Shown: positions 53,137 through 61,855 of the stretch, piece by piece
Numbering within the stretch: position 1 is the stretch's first letter
How the letters are laid out: every line of letters begins with the position of its first letter
Assembly (NCBI GenBank): GCA_021234155.1
Contig: JAJEKV010000003.1
Location: 7,628,413-7,692,412 of the forward strand
Reading direction: 5' to 3'
Origin: Isoetes taiwanensis
Taxonomy: Eukaryota; Streptophyta; Lycopodiopsida; Isoetales; Isoetaceae
Length of the DNA stretch: 64,000 nt
Notes under the pieces: model-generated
Database searches by the model: none
Told to the model about the DNA's origin: nothing
Seen by the model: the letters and a program-made list of their open reading frames with translations, nothing else
Translations under genes and position numbers: made by a program

Positions 53137-53347
53137 TATTAAGCATTAAGACAATATATTATTTTTAGGATAAGTGCATCCCTATTTATTATATCAAAAG
53201 CTATTATTGCAACACAACATCCAAGGCAAAAAAATATCAATCTTTCAAACAGCAGCAGGGCCGGCATCATCTATACGATAGTGCAGCGCCTTCTTCACCG
53301 ATACCCACAACATCAAAAGGCATAAGATATATCAAATATTATTTCTT
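53137..53347 (-). other. 3' flank of the small gene, with a decayed copy of its coding end
   Basis: GCCGGCATCATCTATACGAT...TTCTTCACCGAT at 53262-53303 repeats, with changes, the end of the coding region at 53361-53405 (GCCGGCATCTGTACTCGAT...TTCTTCACCGAT). The gene therefore has a partial duplicate of its own 3' end downstream. The Helitron array begins at the far edge, about 210 bp after the stop codon. Confidence 0.65.
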
Positions 53348-53713
53348 TCAGGCAGCAGAAGTGCCGGCATCTGTACTCGATGGTTCAGAGTTTTCTTCAC
53401 CGATAATTTCATACTTACCCTGGAGAACACTACGAATGGTGAATCGTTGTTTCTTTTCGAGATCATCAGTAGAAATGATCCCTATTTCCTCCGTTCCAAT
53501 CAAAACAGCATGTCGCAAGTAAGTCCCACCGCGAGGAGGGCGAGGCACCTTTGCCATTGCACCTTTTTCAAGCTCATACCTGATAGGACCGTGCACCTGA
53601 CGGTTCTTTTCTCGAATAACCACTTTCTGCTCTGTTAAATTTTCTATCACTACATCTGCATCCTTAGAGGTGGCAGCCCCAGTGCCTTCAGGCTTGGATT
53701 CTTTGCCTCCCAT
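53348..53713 (-). CDS. Small conserved-looking protein with N-myristoylation signal, function unknown
   Basis: A 121-codon uninterrupted frame runs from ATG at 53713. It starts M-G-G-K-E-S-K, which fits the M-G-x-x-x-S/T N-myristoylation pattern followed by a basic residue, so membrane attachment is possible. The N-terminal 20 residues and C-terminal 18 residues are low-complexity Ser/Thr/Ala/Glu-rich. The middle (about residues 20-105) alternates short hydrophobic strands with charged turns and includes HGPIRYELEKG and a proline/arginine-rich PRPPRGGTY. No enzyme motif is visible. A 5' fragment of a paralogue lies at 8283-8419, and the retained codons there support real coding history. I do not recognise the family. 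It is one exon, and upstream (53714-53800) I see no clear TATA box. Confidence 0.7.
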   Translation of the reverse strand: MGGKESKPEGTGAATSKDADVVIENLTEQKVVIREKNRQVHGPIRYELEKGAMAKVPRPPRGGTYLRHAVLIGTEEIGIISTDDLEKKQRFTIRSVLQGKYEIIGEENSEPSSTDAGTSAA

Positions 53714-53984
53714 GCTTCGCCCCGCCCCAAATCCAACACAGAGCTCCCGCTGTGTATTTTTGTGGTTATCCAGGGTAAGGGCCTACAAGGGCCCATTTTC
53801 GCACGTAAAGATAAGGCTGGGTTCTCAGGTTTACAGGCTGAGATCCAATCTCAGCCGTCCATTAAAGTGCTGTTACCAGCTAGTAACAGCTTCACCGGCA
53901 GATATGTTCTGCTGTTTCTCTGCTGTTTCTCATAACATCCTAGGGTAATACAGAATAACTCCAGATTTTGTCCATAACCCTTAA
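53714..53984. other. Upstream region of the small gene
   Basis: No gene. ATAACATCCTAGGGTAATAC (53934-53953) recurs as ATAACATCCTAGAGTGATAC just after the TIR element (54461-54480), so the flank of that element is itself partly duplicated. Confidence 0.5.
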
Positions 53985-54458
53985 GGGAGGGTGCCCGTCT
54001 ACGGGGCATATATGAAGACAAATGGGACGATGGAGGTCCTCCACAGCTCAGAAATGGGCCCAAGATGGTGCATTCGATGCCCTTGAAAGAGGGCTTTCTG
54101 ATGAACCTAAAACCGCCTGGTGCGGTGCCCTGAAACGGGAATAAAAAGGCTTTAAATGGAGCCCCTTAACTGCCCCACGGGGTGAATGAGGTGCCCTTCA
54201 ATGGTGCATGTTGACCACATGCTCAAAATGGGACAAACAAGTACACATTTTATAGGTCTCGTTAATGCCATTCTAATGCAAGTGGTCCGCCATGATTTCG
54301 CCTCCCACACAAAAAGTTGTGGGGCTTTAAAGAAAATGTAAAAAAGCGGGAATTTTGAACGGACAAATCTTAGCCGTCAGATTCAACCGCCCTTTCCTCT
54401 TAGCCGTCAGATTCAACCGCCCCGGAAAGGGCAGTGCCCCGTTGACGGGCACCCTCCC
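53985..54458. mobile_element. 474-bp TIR element (MITE-like)
   Basis: The ends GGGAGGGTGCCCGTCTACGG (53985 on) and the reverse complement ending at 54458 pair over about 24 bases with one mismatch. The element is flanked by TTAA on the left and TTAT on the right. The TTA shared by both would fit a PIF/Harbinger-type 3-bp target, and TTAA a piggyBac-type. There is no coding frame inside. It carries a short tandem repeat near its right end. Confidence 0.7.
54367..54421. repeat. Tandem duplication inside the 474-bp TIR element
   Basis: CTTAGCCGTCAGATTCAACC occurs twice about 32 bases apart. A looser relative (CTTGGCCGTCAGATTTAAA) stands at 61924-61942. Confidence 0.8.
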
Positions 54459-54672
54459 TTATAACATCCTAGAGTGATACCGATCTGCCCAGAAAAGCTC
54501 CAGACTTTACCTGAACGCTGCCCTAAAATGGATTCTTGAAGCGATCATCTGCCCTGTTTTAAGAGTTTTCAACACTGTTGGCGCCAAATCCGAGCCACAA
54601 AGCAAAAGATTAGAAAGGATCTCAGCCAAAACCCCTGCTTTCATGATTAATCCGGCATCTCTGAAGATCTGA

Positions 54673-54723
54673 TATCCCTGAAGATCCCTCATCCCTGAAG
54701 ATCCCTCATCCCTGAAGATCCCT
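54673..54723. repeat. 17-bp tandem repeat
   Basis: ATCCCTGAAGATCCCTC is repeated about three times, the last copy decaying into ATCCCTGATGAGCC. Confidence 0.9.
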
Positions 54724-54778
54724 GATGAGCCTTGGCGCCCCTGCTTTCAAGATTAATCCGGCAGATCCGACGCCCCTT

Positions 54779-54900
54779 GCTTCTAATATCCGATTTGCTT
54801 CTATTCCGGCCCTTTGCTTCCTTCTGCTTCTATTCCGGCCTTCCTGCTTCTATTCCGGCCCTTTGCTCCTATTCTGCTTCCTCTGCTTCCTCCGGCACCT
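54779..54900. repeat. Degenerate TTCTATTCCGGCC repeat cluster
   Basis: GCTTCTATTCCGGCC or close variants recur about four times within 120 bases, followed by CTGCTTCCTC repeats. The long plus-strand frames here (54725-55162) are a by-product of this low-complexity DNA. Confidence 0.75.
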
Positions 54901-54951
54901 CTGCCCTGGATCCGGCCCTGGAGCAAACCCTGGAACCAGGGCGTTAAGGGC

Positions 54952-55055
54952 GATAACATCCTGGCCCTCGGACGTTACCAAAAAAAAATTTCGGGCCAGT
55001 GAAAATGCCCTCAAATTTTTTTTTTTAGGTAACGTCCTTGGGCTAGGACGTTATC
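54952..55055. repeat. Foldback hairpin, about 40-bp arms
   Basis: The left arm (54952-54991, GATAACATCCTGGCCC...) is the inverse of the right arm (55013-55055), with about four mismatches and A/T-tract length differences. The loop is about 21 bases. The GATAAC(A/G)TCCT end resembles the ATAACATCCTAG motif near 53934 and 54461, so one family of small foldback elements may be scattered here. Confidence 0.8.
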
Positions 55056-55065
55056 TACACCATCA

Positions 55066-55095
55066 CGTAAAAGGGAAAGGGCTCACCCTTTTACG
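55066..55095. repeat. 10-bp stem hairpin
   Basis: CGTAAAAGGG at 55066-55075 pairs perfectly with CCCTTTTACG at 55086-55095 across a 10-base loop. It directly follows the larger foldback. Confidence 0.8.
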
Positions 55096-55195
55096 CCCAC
55101 CATCGCCAATTTGCACTGAGCAAAACAGGCCCCCTCTCCATGATGGTTGTATTGGGGAATGAAAGGGGTCCCTTCCAAACTGGAAAGGGGCGCCC

Positions 55196-55232
55196 CCCAA
55201 CTTCCATTTTCCCCAACAAAATGGAAGTTGGG
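55196..55232. repeat. 15-bp perfect stem hairpin
   Basis: CCCAACTTCCATTTT (55196-55210) and its exact inverse (55218-55232) flank a 7-base loop. Related AACTTCCAT/GGAAGTTG pieces recur in both orientations at 55736-55780 and 55831-55845. Confidence 0.85.
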
Positions 55233-55462
55233 AAACCGATTTTGACAATGTTTTTTTCAATGGAGCTCAGCTATGGCACAGGGGAATCGCCCTCAGGTAA
55301 CCAAGCAACGAAAACGTTGAGGCAGATAGATAGCCAGGATCTTTGCGCTTTGCTTTTCAAAGCTTCTGATTTGTTTTCTAATCTCCTTTTCTGCTCTGCT
55401 TTTTAAAGCTTTCTGATAGCGGAGCAAGCTTTCCGCTCTCTCTTTTCAGAGCTTTGAAGGTT

Positions 55463-55515
55463 TTTTCAGGAAGGGGGGCGTTACCAAGAGCTCTATTTTT
55501 TCAGGAAGGGGAGCG
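55463..55515. repeat. Direct repeat TTTTTTCAGGAAGGGG
   Basis: The 16-base string followed by (G)GCGTT occurs twice, about 35 bases apart, in a purine/pyrimidine-skewed stretch (55330-55540) without genes. Confidence 0.75.
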
Positions 55516-55558
55516 TTGTGCTTTTCAAAGCACTCTGCTCTGTTTTATATCTGATAAG

Positions 55559-55663
55559 GGAGCTCCGGATCGCATTGCATAGCTACAGGATCTCGGTTGG
55601 AGCTCCGGATCGCATTGCATAGCTGCAGGATCTGGTTGCATAGCTGCAGGATCATGGTTGCAG
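55559..55663. repeat. 40-bp tandem repeat plus shortened copies
   Basis: GGAGCTCCGGATCGCATTGC begins both 55559-55598 and 55599-55638. Shortened copies (GGTTGCATAGCTGCAGGATC) follow. All are non-coding by eye. Confidence 0.85.
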
Positions 55664-56981
55664 GAAAAACAGGGGAAGACGAACAACTGGGAAAAAACAG
55701 GGAAGGGCAAACCTGTAAAACAGGTCACATGCATTTGGAAGTTGTTTTCGGCTGTAAAACAGTTGGATCCAACTTCCATTCCGTCGTGGAAAGCATGCCA
55801 GGTGGCATCAGAAGGTTGATCCTCAGACAAAATAGTGACCCCAACTTCTATTTTGCATGCGAACCGGCCCTAAGGAGAGGTTATTTCTTGCCACCTGGCA
55901 TCATAATAACCACAGAAAGCCAACTTGCCCGTTTATCAATTTTGTTAGAACACGGTAGAAACCATCATTCAATTAAATTGGGATTATGTCTATTCCAAAA
56001 TCGCGCCGTATAAGCATTTTATTGACCATTATATTGAATTAACCACACTTTTGCACTGTGTTCATTTTCGGGCTGGGAATATGCATTTTATGTGAAAATG
56101 CAAAGGCATTCAAATATTCGATGCAAATGACCCATATTATGACAGAATGTAGGCAGTTGAAAAAGCAGGAAATTGCCTATTAATTCGCACATTCACGGAC
56201 GACAACGAAATCTAAACAATGAAATTGTAAAGCTTTACGAGTAAATAACAACAAGCAAGTTGCTACAAAACAGAGATTTTCGTGGTTCAAATCGCGCGTG
56301 GCGCGATTTGCTTGGCATAAATAACGCATTACAATAGAACATAAACTACAAAAACTAATCAGATTCATCGTCCTCGGTATTATTGCAGCGGTCCTCGAGA
56401 TCCCATCGATCATGAACAAACCATGCTCGGATTCCATATAAGATGGATTACAACATCAAAGGGATCGGGATAGAAGCGGGCCGGGATTCATAGCAACGAC
56501 ATCAAGCCATCCCGAAGTTCTATTTCTAGCTTCGCGGCACCGCGCAGAGGTCCGCATGGTTCATCTTGCGGGTAATAGAATGTGCCATAATAACAAGGAG
56601 AAGGCGGAGACCGGCCGATTCGAGGGCTATTTCATGCATACCTATTTATACACACCAAAATTATTGACAAGATATACCTACAAATTATTGCAAGTATAAC
56701 AAACCGTATTACCGCGTAATATAAAAAAAAATAATACGCATACGTAACCAATAATCTTTGATAAAAGAACACAATATATATTCAAAACCTTTCGTATAAA
56801 GTATATTTCATATTCAAAACTTTTTGGAAAGTGTATTTCCTGTATACATATATATCAAAAAAGTTCCCTTTCTAGGACGATTTTCTCAAGTTCCCTGTCA
56901 ATTTCCCCTGTCCGATCAAGGTGTGGGTATAGTGTGTGTATCTCTTCAATCGCTTTTCCTGAAGCTATTTCTTGCGGGACA
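55664..56981. other. Intergenic region, no supported gene
   Basis: Open frames here are short and unlike proteins. One weak exception is an acidic C-terminus-like minus-strand frame (WDLEDRCNNTEDDESD and stop at 56355-56357) that might be a last exon. A GC palindrome of the dispersed family lies at 56289-56309. DNA from 56640 to 56860 is very AT-rich. Confidence 0.4.
56289..56309. repeat. GC palindrome copy 1
   Basis: ATCGCGC-GTG-GCGCGAT flanked by AA/TT: a 9-bp perfect stem with 3-base centre. It lies 3' of the FCP1-like gene. Confidence 0.85.
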
Positions 56982-57500
56982 CTAACAAAGCGGGCAGAAG
57001 TCATCTTTGTCAAAATCTTGAGGATGATAGGATGGCGGATTCAATGACCGTGGATGATTGAAGCAACACTTTAGAGCGTCATCATCCACAATGATTATGC
57101 CTTCCTTATCCTCAACACCTAGGGCATCCATCATGTTGCGCAAGCATTTCACAAATATCTTTTTACCCTTGGTTCTTTTTAGGGTTTGTGAATGAAGCAC
57201 ATTTGCTTTGATCCCGGATGGGCCTTAATTTCTATTTAGCTCAGGCACTACTTTCAAAACATCCTGTATATTTCTATGCTCCATGGATGACCAAATTGCA
57301 CAACGAAACAGACTGAAGGCCTGGTCCAACATCTCCTTCAGATAAGGGCGCGGGTAAACATATTTGGTACGTGTCTCAAATGGTTGTTGCGCATACCATG
57401 ACTTTTCAAACGTTGCTTTAGGTAACGTTCTACATAGCACACCATTCAAATCAAAGACCAAGACTTTTGGGGAAGCCAAATCATTTACGTAAGGAGAACA
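56982..57500 (-). pseudogene. FCP1-like (NLI-type) HAD phosphatase domain with DLNG motif
   Basis: The frame contains KVLVFDLNGVLC, the position of the HAD motif I D-x-D-x-T/V, here with Asn for the second Asp. DLNG variants are common among plant FCP1-like proteins and are expected to lower phosphatase activity. It then has RPYLKEMLDQAF and AIWSSMEHRNIQDVLKVV (motif II region, W-S-S). After an in-frame TAA at 57225-57227 the same frame continues with a Lys-rich loop and IIIVDDDALKCCFNHP (motif III/IV, D-D) and SYHPQD. The known family acts on phosphoserine, for example in RNA polymerase II tails. Reading continues in frame across the stop, so a recent point change is likely. The acceptor before this exon is not visible as AG. 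Confidence 0.7.
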
Positions 57501-57533
57501 ATAACGTGATGAGATGAAAGAAATGGAAAACAA

Positions 57534-57624
57534 AAACGCGCCAGGCGCGATTTCATGAATGATGCATGTCAACATAATTCAAAAGTATGCTCTAGGAAAC
57601 TCCAAATCGCGCCAGGCGCGATTT
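57534..57624. repeat. GC palindrome copies 2 and 3
   Basis: CGCGCCAGGCGCGATTT at 57537-57553 and ATCGCGCCAGGCGCGAT within 57604-57624. The second is the best-preserved copy. Both are in the intron before the FCP1-like exon. Confidence 0.88.
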
Positions 57625-57682
57625 CTATAAGCTTCTAGTTTGAAAAATGCATGGATATCAAAAAAAGGAATATTGTCACGAT

Positions 57683-59670
57683 ACCTTTCGTCTTCATCAT
57701 TCCCCCGTTCTCTTCATCCCTTGCATCTTTATTCTCAATTGCCTCCGGTGCGCTAGAAGCACCAACCACATCGGTTGAGATGCGTATAGTGTGAACTACG
57801 CTTTGATAGTTCATTACTCTTTACGCTAACCCGGCTAGTGTTATCGATTTGGAGTCCGCTTCATCATCAAGATTGTTATTATCATCATCCTTGGCATTGT
57901 CATACCGGTCTATATTTTCGGGGCCAAGAATGTTCACAGCATGTCAATAGGTACTTGGAGATCCGGCCGCTTGCGTCCATGTCATCCATGAAGTTGGTGC
58001 CACGCAATGCCCGCCTCGGACTCTCCCCAGTTCCTTAAGCAAATCTGAAGGTATTTCGGCCTTCGAGCTAGAAGCTTTGTTTTTTGCACTGCCGATTGGT
58101 CCCCTAGGGGCTTCCTCTAGTACTTTCTCAAAGAAGAGGTCCAAAAAATTTCTGGCTCGATCATCGGAGACGACGCTCTGGCATTTCCTTGCTAACTTCA
58201 AAGCTTCTCTACCGATGTAACCTCCAACGTGAAGTTCCCAGCAAGTTGTTCCCAATGGACAAAATGCTTCAATGAGATACTGGGAAAGATCCATAGAGAA
58301 CCCGTTCTTGTTTAGCTTCCCCTTATATGAAGTTAGGAGCTCATACTTAATGTGGCCCACAAGAACTGGGTCGTCCTCGTTTTCTTCCTCATCCTCCTCT
58401 TCCTCCTCTAACTCTTCCACGACCTTGACAGCCTTCCCCTTGTCTTCTTGCTCCAGATAGAAGACGTTTAGCAGATCGTTCATCTAACGATAGCACCGCC
58501 ATGCTAGTTTCTCTCCATCTGCTTTTTCCTTAAGCCTTTCATATTCCTTATCATCCATAATGGCTATCATAATAATAAGCACATGAGAAAGTTTACTTGC
58601 CGCGGCTTTGAAGTCAACGTCCTTGGTTTCATCTATGAGGATCGCCTGTCGTATGACTTTCACGCATTCTAAGTCATTTGCAGCACTTAGAGCATATGCA
58701 TAGGACATGTCGGAGGGACATATAGTGACGATTGTGTAATGCATTTCTGTCGTGCAACCCATTGCATATGTTGAAGAACGTATTATAGTCTTCAAGTGAC
58801 CATCTGGCGCCTCGACTATCAAGCACGAAGAGTGTGATATCATGAGGACCTTCACCCACTTCTGGCAAGGCACACTTGAAACCAGTGGACACTTGATAAA
58901 AAATGTGGATTCCGCCTCCGGGTTACGCGCTTCACCAACGCGACTTTTCGTTTCAAGTCGGATGCAACTTTTTGTGTGAATTCCAATCGATCTTTGCAAC
59001 GTTCTTCAACCTGGCGCTTGACAAAGTCCTTGGACCAAAATACATACTTCTTTAGGTCGCCGTTGGAGACGTTATACTTTTGCATTAGTCCTAACTCCGA
59101 CAAACGACCACTCTGATGTAAGCCTTTGCAATTCCTCACCAACTGCCTTCTTGAGCACTCTAATATTCTTCAGCTCGTCGCATGCATCTTCAAAGGATTC
59201 CATAGCCTTTGTTGCTGAGGTTTTCTTGTAAAGAATTTCCTTTCTGATTAACCTATCCAAGACTGAGATGAGTTCTTGATCTTCTAATCCCTGGGCCTTC
59301 CTCATCTCTGTTGTACTGATATCAAAAATTGATGTGTCAACAGGAGGAAATCTTCCTTGTGAATCTGGCAACTTCTTCTCCACGTAGGCGTCCCAGAATT
59401 CATTCCATTTCTCCCATACGGGATCTGAAGCAAAAACTATCTTGCAGGCATCCTTGGGCACGCTTGGTTCTTCTACAAAGATCACCCTTTTCATCTCTTT
59501 TTTTTTTCTTTGATCTGGTGCTCTTGTTCTTGTCCTGTATTATAGTCTGACTAAGTGTCCTTTCCAGCAACTTGAATTCAGCGCTTTTGGACTGCCCCTG
59601 GCTGGTAGGCATTGGCTTCCCATATTCAATCCACTGGTTCCGAGCATGCCGAAGTTGCTCTATATAGGGA
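57683..59670 (-). pseudogene. Third coding block, coiled-coil/acidic segments, several breaks
   Basis: It starts after CCTTGCAG with PYIEQLRHARNQWIEYG, then a Lys-rich patch. It continues after a frame change near 59490 with VWEKWNEFWDAYVEKKLPDS and a helix-rich part (59400-59100), then KYVFWSKDFVKRQVEERCKD (near 59030), another frame change near 58920, and EGPHDITLFVLDSRG (58850). The part 58700-58484 is helical and ends in an in-frame TAG directly followed by MNDLLNVFYLEQEDKGK and an acidic Glu-rich run (about 58420-58370). Later parts read LSQYLIEAFCPLG and GREALKLARKCQ. No domain was recognised. The DNA after 57944 again changes frame and holds one in-frame TAA before the donor at 57682. 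Confidence 0.5.
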
Positions 59671-59730
59671 CTGCAAGGAATAACTTCGTTAGCTTTATAA
59701 TCGTGAATTCAAACAATCCTTCTAGTTTAT

Positions 59731-59750
59731 AATCGCGCCACGCGCGATTT
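59731..59750. repeat. GC palindrome copy 4
   Basis: AATCGCGCCACGCGCGATTT, followed by CATATTAGAAT, a tail shared with the 59834-59890 inverted repeat. It lies in the intron 59671-60017. Confidence 0.85.
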
Positions 59751-59822
59751 CATATTAGAATTGCCTTCGCTAAATAGCAAAGGGTTTTTGAAATAGTAGA
59801 TGGTTCTAAAGTAAGTAAAAGC

Positions 59823-59905
59823 AAATCGGCGCTGATTTTATATTAGAATACAAATTGCGCGTGGCTCAACTTGTATTCTAATATAAAATCGCGCCAGCGC
59901 GATTT
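59823..59905. repeat. Nested inverted repeat with three GC palindromes
   Basis: Perfect 20-bp arms (59834-59853 and 59871-59890, GATTTTATATTAGAATACAA and inverse) enclose an altered GC palindrome (59852-59872). Outside the arms are one decayed copy (59823-59838) and one good copy (59886-59905). The whole forms a palindrome of about 80 bp within an intron. Confidence 0.88.
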
Positions 59906-60017
59906 GCTTATTTGACGGGAAACGTCTACCATCCCAGGAACCCATTGCCTTCTACTATGAAATCGCTGGCCTTGTGTTTGGTAGTCTGAAAAATAAAAAA
60001 TGTGGGAAGAGAATTAC

Positions 60018-61149
60018 CTTTTGTATAAGAAAGTTTTTCCCATGTCATTTAGGAGTCGCTTATTTCGGCTAGTTCGGCGGTGTTGTTGACCCAGCTCGAG
60101 AACCGGCGGTTTTCGGCGAGAATCTGACTTATAGAACAACCGATTCCCGGTATCTTTCGTGCCTTCTTGATGAGAATCTTTTGGGCCTCTATTGAATCTT
60201 GGCCATCTATTATCATAAAATGTATGTCTGGGTTCTCGATGAAGTCCTCCAGCTTGCTCGAGATGATTACCTTTTTTGTTCTGGTATCGTAAGGCACTAC
60301 ATCTGCAGGCATTGGCACCGCCACGGATTTTCGATCATCTTTGTTCAATATCTCCAAGGAGTCTTTGCTTGTCATACCTTCTGGCCGATATAAATAGCTT
60401 TAGTGGACCTGAAAAGCTGTCCACGTTATTTGGATGTGTGAAGGCCCAAAGTGGATACTTGTCGGCATATTTCTTCAGTTTGCTCATTGCCTCCAACTGC
60501 CTGGCCTTGTCATCGTCACTTGTAAGGCCTGCTGTCACTTCTGTAGTTTCCCTGCCTCTAGAGCTAGCTTCTTCCTTGTCCTTCACTGCCTGTAAGTAGA
60601 CACTGCCCGAGGGCCTCGTGCTAATGGCTCGTCGAACAGCTGTAAGCCCCTCGCATATTCTTATAGGAGTCAATGGCTCGCCACCTGTCCAGCCAAATTT
60701 GAAGAGGTTATCGGCCATGTCGTCTGATCTTAAAGCAGTCTCTTTAAAAGAGCTCGCACTGCATCGATTGATCTTCTTTAGGCTTTTCTTATGTTTTTGG
60801 CCCACTTCAACTAGCCGAGTAATGTAAAGAATCGCCCCACATTAGCTTCACATGTAATAAGAATTCCCCAGCTTCTTCATTTGATCGGTCTCTCTTAACC
60901 TTGACATGAATATGAGGTCTGTCTTCCCACCAGTTTTGAATATCTCCACATACCATTCTGACCCCTCTATAAGATCTTCTTCTGGACATGGAGGTTCTAC
61001 CTGAGCCTTTATTATTCCAGATGTATCTTCTAACGTCAATACATGCCGCAGTGCATGCTTGATAACATCTTCTTCTCGTCCTTTGCCTTTTACGGATCAG
61101 AGGTCTCGCCTTGCTTGGTCCTCCCTCTTTTGATTGTCTTTTGTGATCC
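60018..61149 (-). pseudogene. Second coding block, function unknown, two frameshifts
   Basis: After the acceptor at 61150, a Lys/Arg-rich stretch leads into EEDVIKHALRHVLTLED and EGSEWYVEIFKTGGK. The sensible frame then switches near 60925 to HVKVKRDRSNEEAGEFLLHV. A third stretch, 60805-60370 (DMADNLFKFGWTGGEP, STRPSGSVYLQAVKD, KYADKYPLWAFTHPNNVD), runs into a frame change near 60370 and continues as SVAVPMPADVVPYDTRTKKV and HFMIIDGQDSIEAQKIL. The last part loosely resembles the D-G-Q/N-H-R box of ParB-like folds, but the His/Arg are absent, so I make no functional claim. An in-frame TAA at 60049 is followed by MTWEKLSYTK up to the donor. Confidence 0.5.
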
Positions 61150-61729
61150 CTGTGAAATTACAAAGACATGGGTTAATCTTTTTATGCTCAAATAAATGCC
61201 GTCGACACATATGCAACAAAAAGCGCGCTTGGCCGCTTTGAAAATGAATACACAAAAGTTCATTTAGTTTATTGGGGTCGAGAGCCAGTAGCGTTTTGTC
61301 CCACCAAAATGCAACAAATACGCTTGCTTGGCTTTTAGAAGTGACCCGAAAAGATAAAGAAACTAATGTAATGCCTAATTAAAAAGGCGCCCGAGCGTTT
61401 TGTCCCAAATCAAAATGCTCGAGGACACAACTAACTATAAAAATGCAACTTAAAGAGTTGAATCTTCATCGAGAGGACACAACTAACTATAAAAAACACA
61501 ACTAGCTCTTGAATCTTTTGTTGACTAAGTATACAAGCTTCAAGCAAAGACATACGTAATTAAAGTACACATTAAGCATTTGTTTCCATACATTTTTGGG
61601 ACATATGAACTCAAACATTAGAGGACACATGCTTCTTATTGGATAATAACTTTACGAAAAACATCCTAAAACCCTAACAAAAAAAAAGGGACACGAGATC
61701 AATTCTGAGAACAAAAAAGGATCAATTAC
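61150..61729 (-). other. Intron 1 of the FCP1-like gene
   Basis: 580 bp, GT-AG, AT-rich. It carries a GC palindrome at 61220-61239 and decayed relatives near 61320 and 61386. AACTATAAAAA-type repeats occur near 61430-61495. No gene inside. Confidence 0.5.
61220..61239. repeat. GC palindrome, diverged copy in intron 1
   Basis: AAAGCGCGCTTGGCCGCTTT keeps the A-rich/GC/T-rich layout but only part of the stem. Confidence 0.6.
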
Positions 61730-61855
61730 CCGAGGCTTTGTTGGATTTGTGCTTTCTACGTGTTCAGCAGCCTCCAGGCTTTGCATTTGTGCTTTGGACT
61801 GTCGCCCACCTCTACCAGCGCCTCGGCCGCGGCTGCCAGATCCTCTAGACGCCAT
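61730..61855 (-). pseudogene. Exon 1: Gly/Arg-rich N-terminus
   Basis: ATG at 61855 opens a frame MASRGSGSRGRGAGRGGRQ, an RGG-like low-complexity start that in other proteins binds nucleic acid. It is followed by QSLEAAEHVEST. A donor CGG|GTAATT ends it after 42 codons. The 580-bp intron 1 follows (61150-61729). Confidence 0.55.

Larger units (their letters stand above)
56982..61855 (-). pseudogene. Multi-exon gene ending in an FCP1-like HAD domain, interrupted
   Basis: This is a minus-strand gene model built by eye: exon 1 at 61855-61730, a coding block at 61149-60018, a coding block at 59670-57683 and a last block at about 57500-56982. Good splice signals are seen at 61729 (CGG|GTAATT), 61150 (TTTCACAG|), 60017 (ACAAAAG|GTAATTC), 59671 (CCTTGCAG|) and 57682 (AAAG|GTATCG). 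The C-terminal block resembles FCP1/NLI-type HAD proteins, and the rest is unfamiliar. Several frameshifts and at least four in-frame stops break it. It could be a pseudogene, or a real gene whose sequence has errors at methylated sites as seen in the Helitron array. Introns contain the dispersed GC palindromes. Confidence 0.6.

Noticed and set aside
54725-55162. 145-codon plus-strand frame as a gene
   Set aside because: It is composed of TTCTATTCCGGCC/CTGCTTCC repeats and a foldback arm, with no protein-like composition.
55597-56013. 138-codon plus-strand frame as a gene
   Set aside because: It starts inside a 40-bp tandem repeat, has no domain and no splice or promoter context. A chance frame is more likely.
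60049-60375. ParB-like nuclease domain from the IIDGQDSIEAQ motif
   Set aside because: The essential His/Arg of the D-G-x-H-R box are absent and the similarity is only a few residues.
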